Position numbers and translations under genes: made by a program
Notes under the pieces: model-generated
Database searches by the model: none
What the model was told of the DNA's origin: nothing
Seen by the model: the letters and a program-made list of their open reading frames with translations, nothing else
DNA from: Thioalkalivibrio sp. ALJT
Lineage (GTDB): Bacteria; Pseudomonadota; Gammaproteobacteria; Ectothiorhodospirales; Ectothiorhodospiraceae
DNA: 64,000 nt
Direction of reading: 5' to 3'
Assembly: GCF_000381825.1 (NCBI RefSeq)
Contig: NZ_KB907126.1
Coordinates: 1-64,000, forward strand
Part shown: positions 62,566 to 64,000 of the stretch, piece after piece
Layout: each line of letters opens with the position of its first letter
Position numbering within the stretch: the first letter of the stretch is position 1

Positions 62566-62945
62566 CACGCGGCCTCCAGGCTGTCGAGAATGGCCTGCAG
62601 TTTTGGATCCAGTTCGGCCCCGATCGCCTGCAGGTCGGGCTCACCCCATGGGGCAAACACCGCACTGGCAGGTCGCGTGCTGACCCGCAGGACATCGCCT
62701 TCACCGGACACATGAATACGCAGCGGGATATCGATGCCGGCGGGCTTGCAGGCCTGCCAGACCCGCACGGCGTAATGGGGGTGGAACACCTCGAGAATCT
62801 GGTCGGTCGGGACCTCGACCCCGATCCTCGCCGCATTGGCCTGGCCGTTGATATGTGAGACCAGCTTCAGGCCCTGGGCCTCGATCGCCTGCTTCAGACG
62901 CTCCACGGCGTTCTCCGGGTCCATTCGGGTGATGGTTTGCAACAT
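62565..62945 (-). CDS. DUF302 domain protein
   Basis: 126 residues from ATG 62945 with AGGGAA upstream. DUF302 pattern: [60 protein letters not shown], then [18 protein letters not shown]. No signal peptide, so cytosolic. DUF302 proteins often occur in sulfur and metal contexts but have no assigned reaction. It lies between the acyl-CoA-dehydrogenase-like gene (65 bases) and the rubredoxin fusion (overlap). Confidence 0.85.
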   Translation of the reverse strand: MLQTITRMDPENAVERLKQAIEAQGLKLVSHINGQANAARIGVEVPTDQILEVFHPHYAVRVWQACKPAGIDIPLRIHVSGEGDVLRVSTRPASAVFAPWGEPDLQAIGAELDPKLQAILDSLEAA

Positions 62946-63010
62946 GGGGATTCCCTGGATTCGGGGCGCGCCCCCGGTCACACCGGGGCCGGCCGGGTTG
63001 GGGCACGAAT

Positions 63011-64000
63011 TCAATGCGCGTGAATCCGCGCCAGCTCCTTGCGCAGGTGCTTGATCGCGGGCGTCACGATGGCGACAAAGTACGACTCGCGGAGCTTGCG
63101 CTGGGCCGCGGCATCCGCCTTGTAACCGCGCGCACCACAATGCAGCAGCGCGGACTGCGAGGCGCGCAGCGACATCTCGGAACCGGTCAGGCGCAACTGC
63201 AGCACATCGGCAAAGAACGCCTCGGAGTCATCGAACGGGGTCTCCGCCAGCGCGTAGCAGGCGCTACGGGCATCCCCCAGCACCTCCTCCAGTTCACCCA
63301 CCTGGTCATCCAGGTACCCATTCACATGTGCCAGGGTCTCGTTGGCCTCGCGCATGGTCTGGATACAGCCATCAATCAGCCCCAGCCCCATGCCCATCTG
63401 CAGCAGCACGAAGCCGGGACGGATGCGGCGGATGTACTCCGGCAACGGGTCGGCGAGGATATGGGCATCCGGCACGAACACCCGGTCAAAGTGGCAGCCG
63501 AAGGTGCGCGAGCCCTCCAGTGCGGTGAATTCCGGGCAGGCGGTCAGGCTAAAACCGGGATCAGCGCAGTTGATCAGCGCCATCAGCGGCCGCGGATTGT
63601 CACCGGTGGTGCGGAAGATGGCACCGAAATAGTGATCCTGGCCCAGATTCGAGACCCAGGGCAGCGCGCCGGAGACCACGTAACCACCGTCGACCCGCTC
63701 GGCCGTCAGTTTCAGGTCCTCGATATTGGCGAACCATTTCATCGGGTTGGACAGCGCAGTGGCGCCCAGCGCCTCGGCGTTGGCCAGCTTCGGCAGGGCC
63801 TCGCGCTTCAGTACGTCGGAGGCGCTGTTCTCGACATACCAGGCGCAGGCGTTCTGACACCAGGCGACAAAGCCGGTGGTCATGCATTCGGCGGAAATCA
63901 CCTCGGTCGCGCGGATGGCCCCGGCGATATCGGTGCTCGCCGTCGCGTTCTGGCTGGCCAGATGACGCTTGAAGGCGCCCAGGCGACCGGCCTCGCGCAG
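63011..64000 (-). CDS. Acyl-CoA-dehydrogenase-like flavoprotein (5' end outside window)
   Basis: 329 residues are visible and the frame is open to the right edge (LREAGRLGAFKRHLASQNAT), so the true start lies beyond it. Middle domain: ALGATALSNPMKWFANIEDL, LKLTAERVDGGYVVSGALPW and VFVPDAHILADP; C-terminal helices: SLRASQSALLHCGARGYKAD and RKLRESYFVAIVTPAIKHLR. The substrate is unknown; the linked rubredoxin/reductase suggests a redox role, perhaps a DszC/SfnB-like flavin monooxygenase rather than beta-oxidation. No acyl-CoA synthetase or thiolase is near in the window. Confidence 0.8.
   Translation of the reverse strand: MREAGRLGAFKRHLASQNATASTDIAGAIRATEVISAECMTTGFVAWCQNACAWYVENSASDVLKREALPKLANAEALGATALSNPMKWFANIEDLKLTAERVDGGYVVSGALPWVSNLGQDHYFGAIFRTTGDNPRPLMALINCADPGFSLTACPEFTALEGSRTFGCHFDRVFVPDAHILADPLPEYIRRIRPGFVLLQMGMGLGLIDGCIQTMREANETLAHVNGYLDDQVGELEEVLGDARSACYALAETPFDDSEAFFADVLQLRLTGSEMSLRASQSALLHCGARGYKADAAAQRKLRESYFVAIVTPAIKHLRKELARIHAH

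Overview
The window is GC-rich (roughly 63-65 percent by eye), densely coded DNA from a gammaproteobacterial chromosome. Gene order supports this: infC-rpmI-rplT-pheST-ihfA-merR, sdhCDAB-sdhE-ygfX beside ygfZ, and cheV-cheR-flgBCDEFGHIJKL facing flgAMN-ycgR. The overall style suggests an Ectothiorhodospiraceae-like (for example Thioalkalivibrio-like) motile bacterium. The genus is inference; no rRNA is present and no diagnostic sulfur-oxidation gene is seen.

Layout. 0-4 kb is accessory DNA: the end of an IS630-type transposase, an ADP-ribosylglycohydrolase, an orphan HipA/YjjJ-type kinase, a perfect 38-bp palindrome and two copies of a palindromic mobile element. 4-12.2 kb holds a PAS-PAS-GGDEF cyclase, a rhodanese, a glycosyltransferase, the lysine genes dapC and dapD with an ArsC-like gene, coaX, birA and a lytic transglycosylase. 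12.2-22.8 kb holds polyphosphate metabolism (ppk behind a Pho-box-like site, a REC-HDOD regulator, ppx, sixA) and ergothioneine synthesis (egtD facing egtC-egtB). 23-39.6 kb is the flagellar and chemotaxis block. 39.7-47.3 kb holds tRNA-Pro(GGG), a MerR regulator, ihfA, pheT, pheS, rplT, rpmI, infC (AUU start) and thrS. 47.4-54.8 kb holds an unusual metallo-beta-lactamase-fold protein, a TVP38-type membrane protein, srkA and a peptide-modification locus. That locus runs DoxX, a Cys-rich EGxCG repeat peptide, a DUF692 (MNIO) enzyme and a DUF2063 partner, with a divergent AraC-type regulator. 54.8-61.1 kb is the succinate dehydrogenase region with sdhE, a ygfX-nifU in-frame ORF and ygfZ. 61.1-64 kb is a rubredoxin/rubredoxin-reductase fusion, a DUF302 protein and a truncated acyl-CoA-dehydrogenase-like gene.

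Two things stand out. First, a family of about 300-340 bp palindromic elements without a transposase occurs in several states. Three copies have intact inverted ends and 4-bp duplications of the form YTAR (CTAG, TTAG, CTAG), as expected of IS5-group transposition. One sits inside the sdh operon between sdhA and sdhB, and another supplies the stop codon of a gene. A one-ended copy, two diverged relatives and a 22-bp solo hairpin are also present. Second, the HvfABCD/bufferin-like locus encodes a secreted precursor with eight EGxCG motifs in a 23-residue tandem repeat. It is predicted to become a cysteine-modified, probably copper-binding, peptide.
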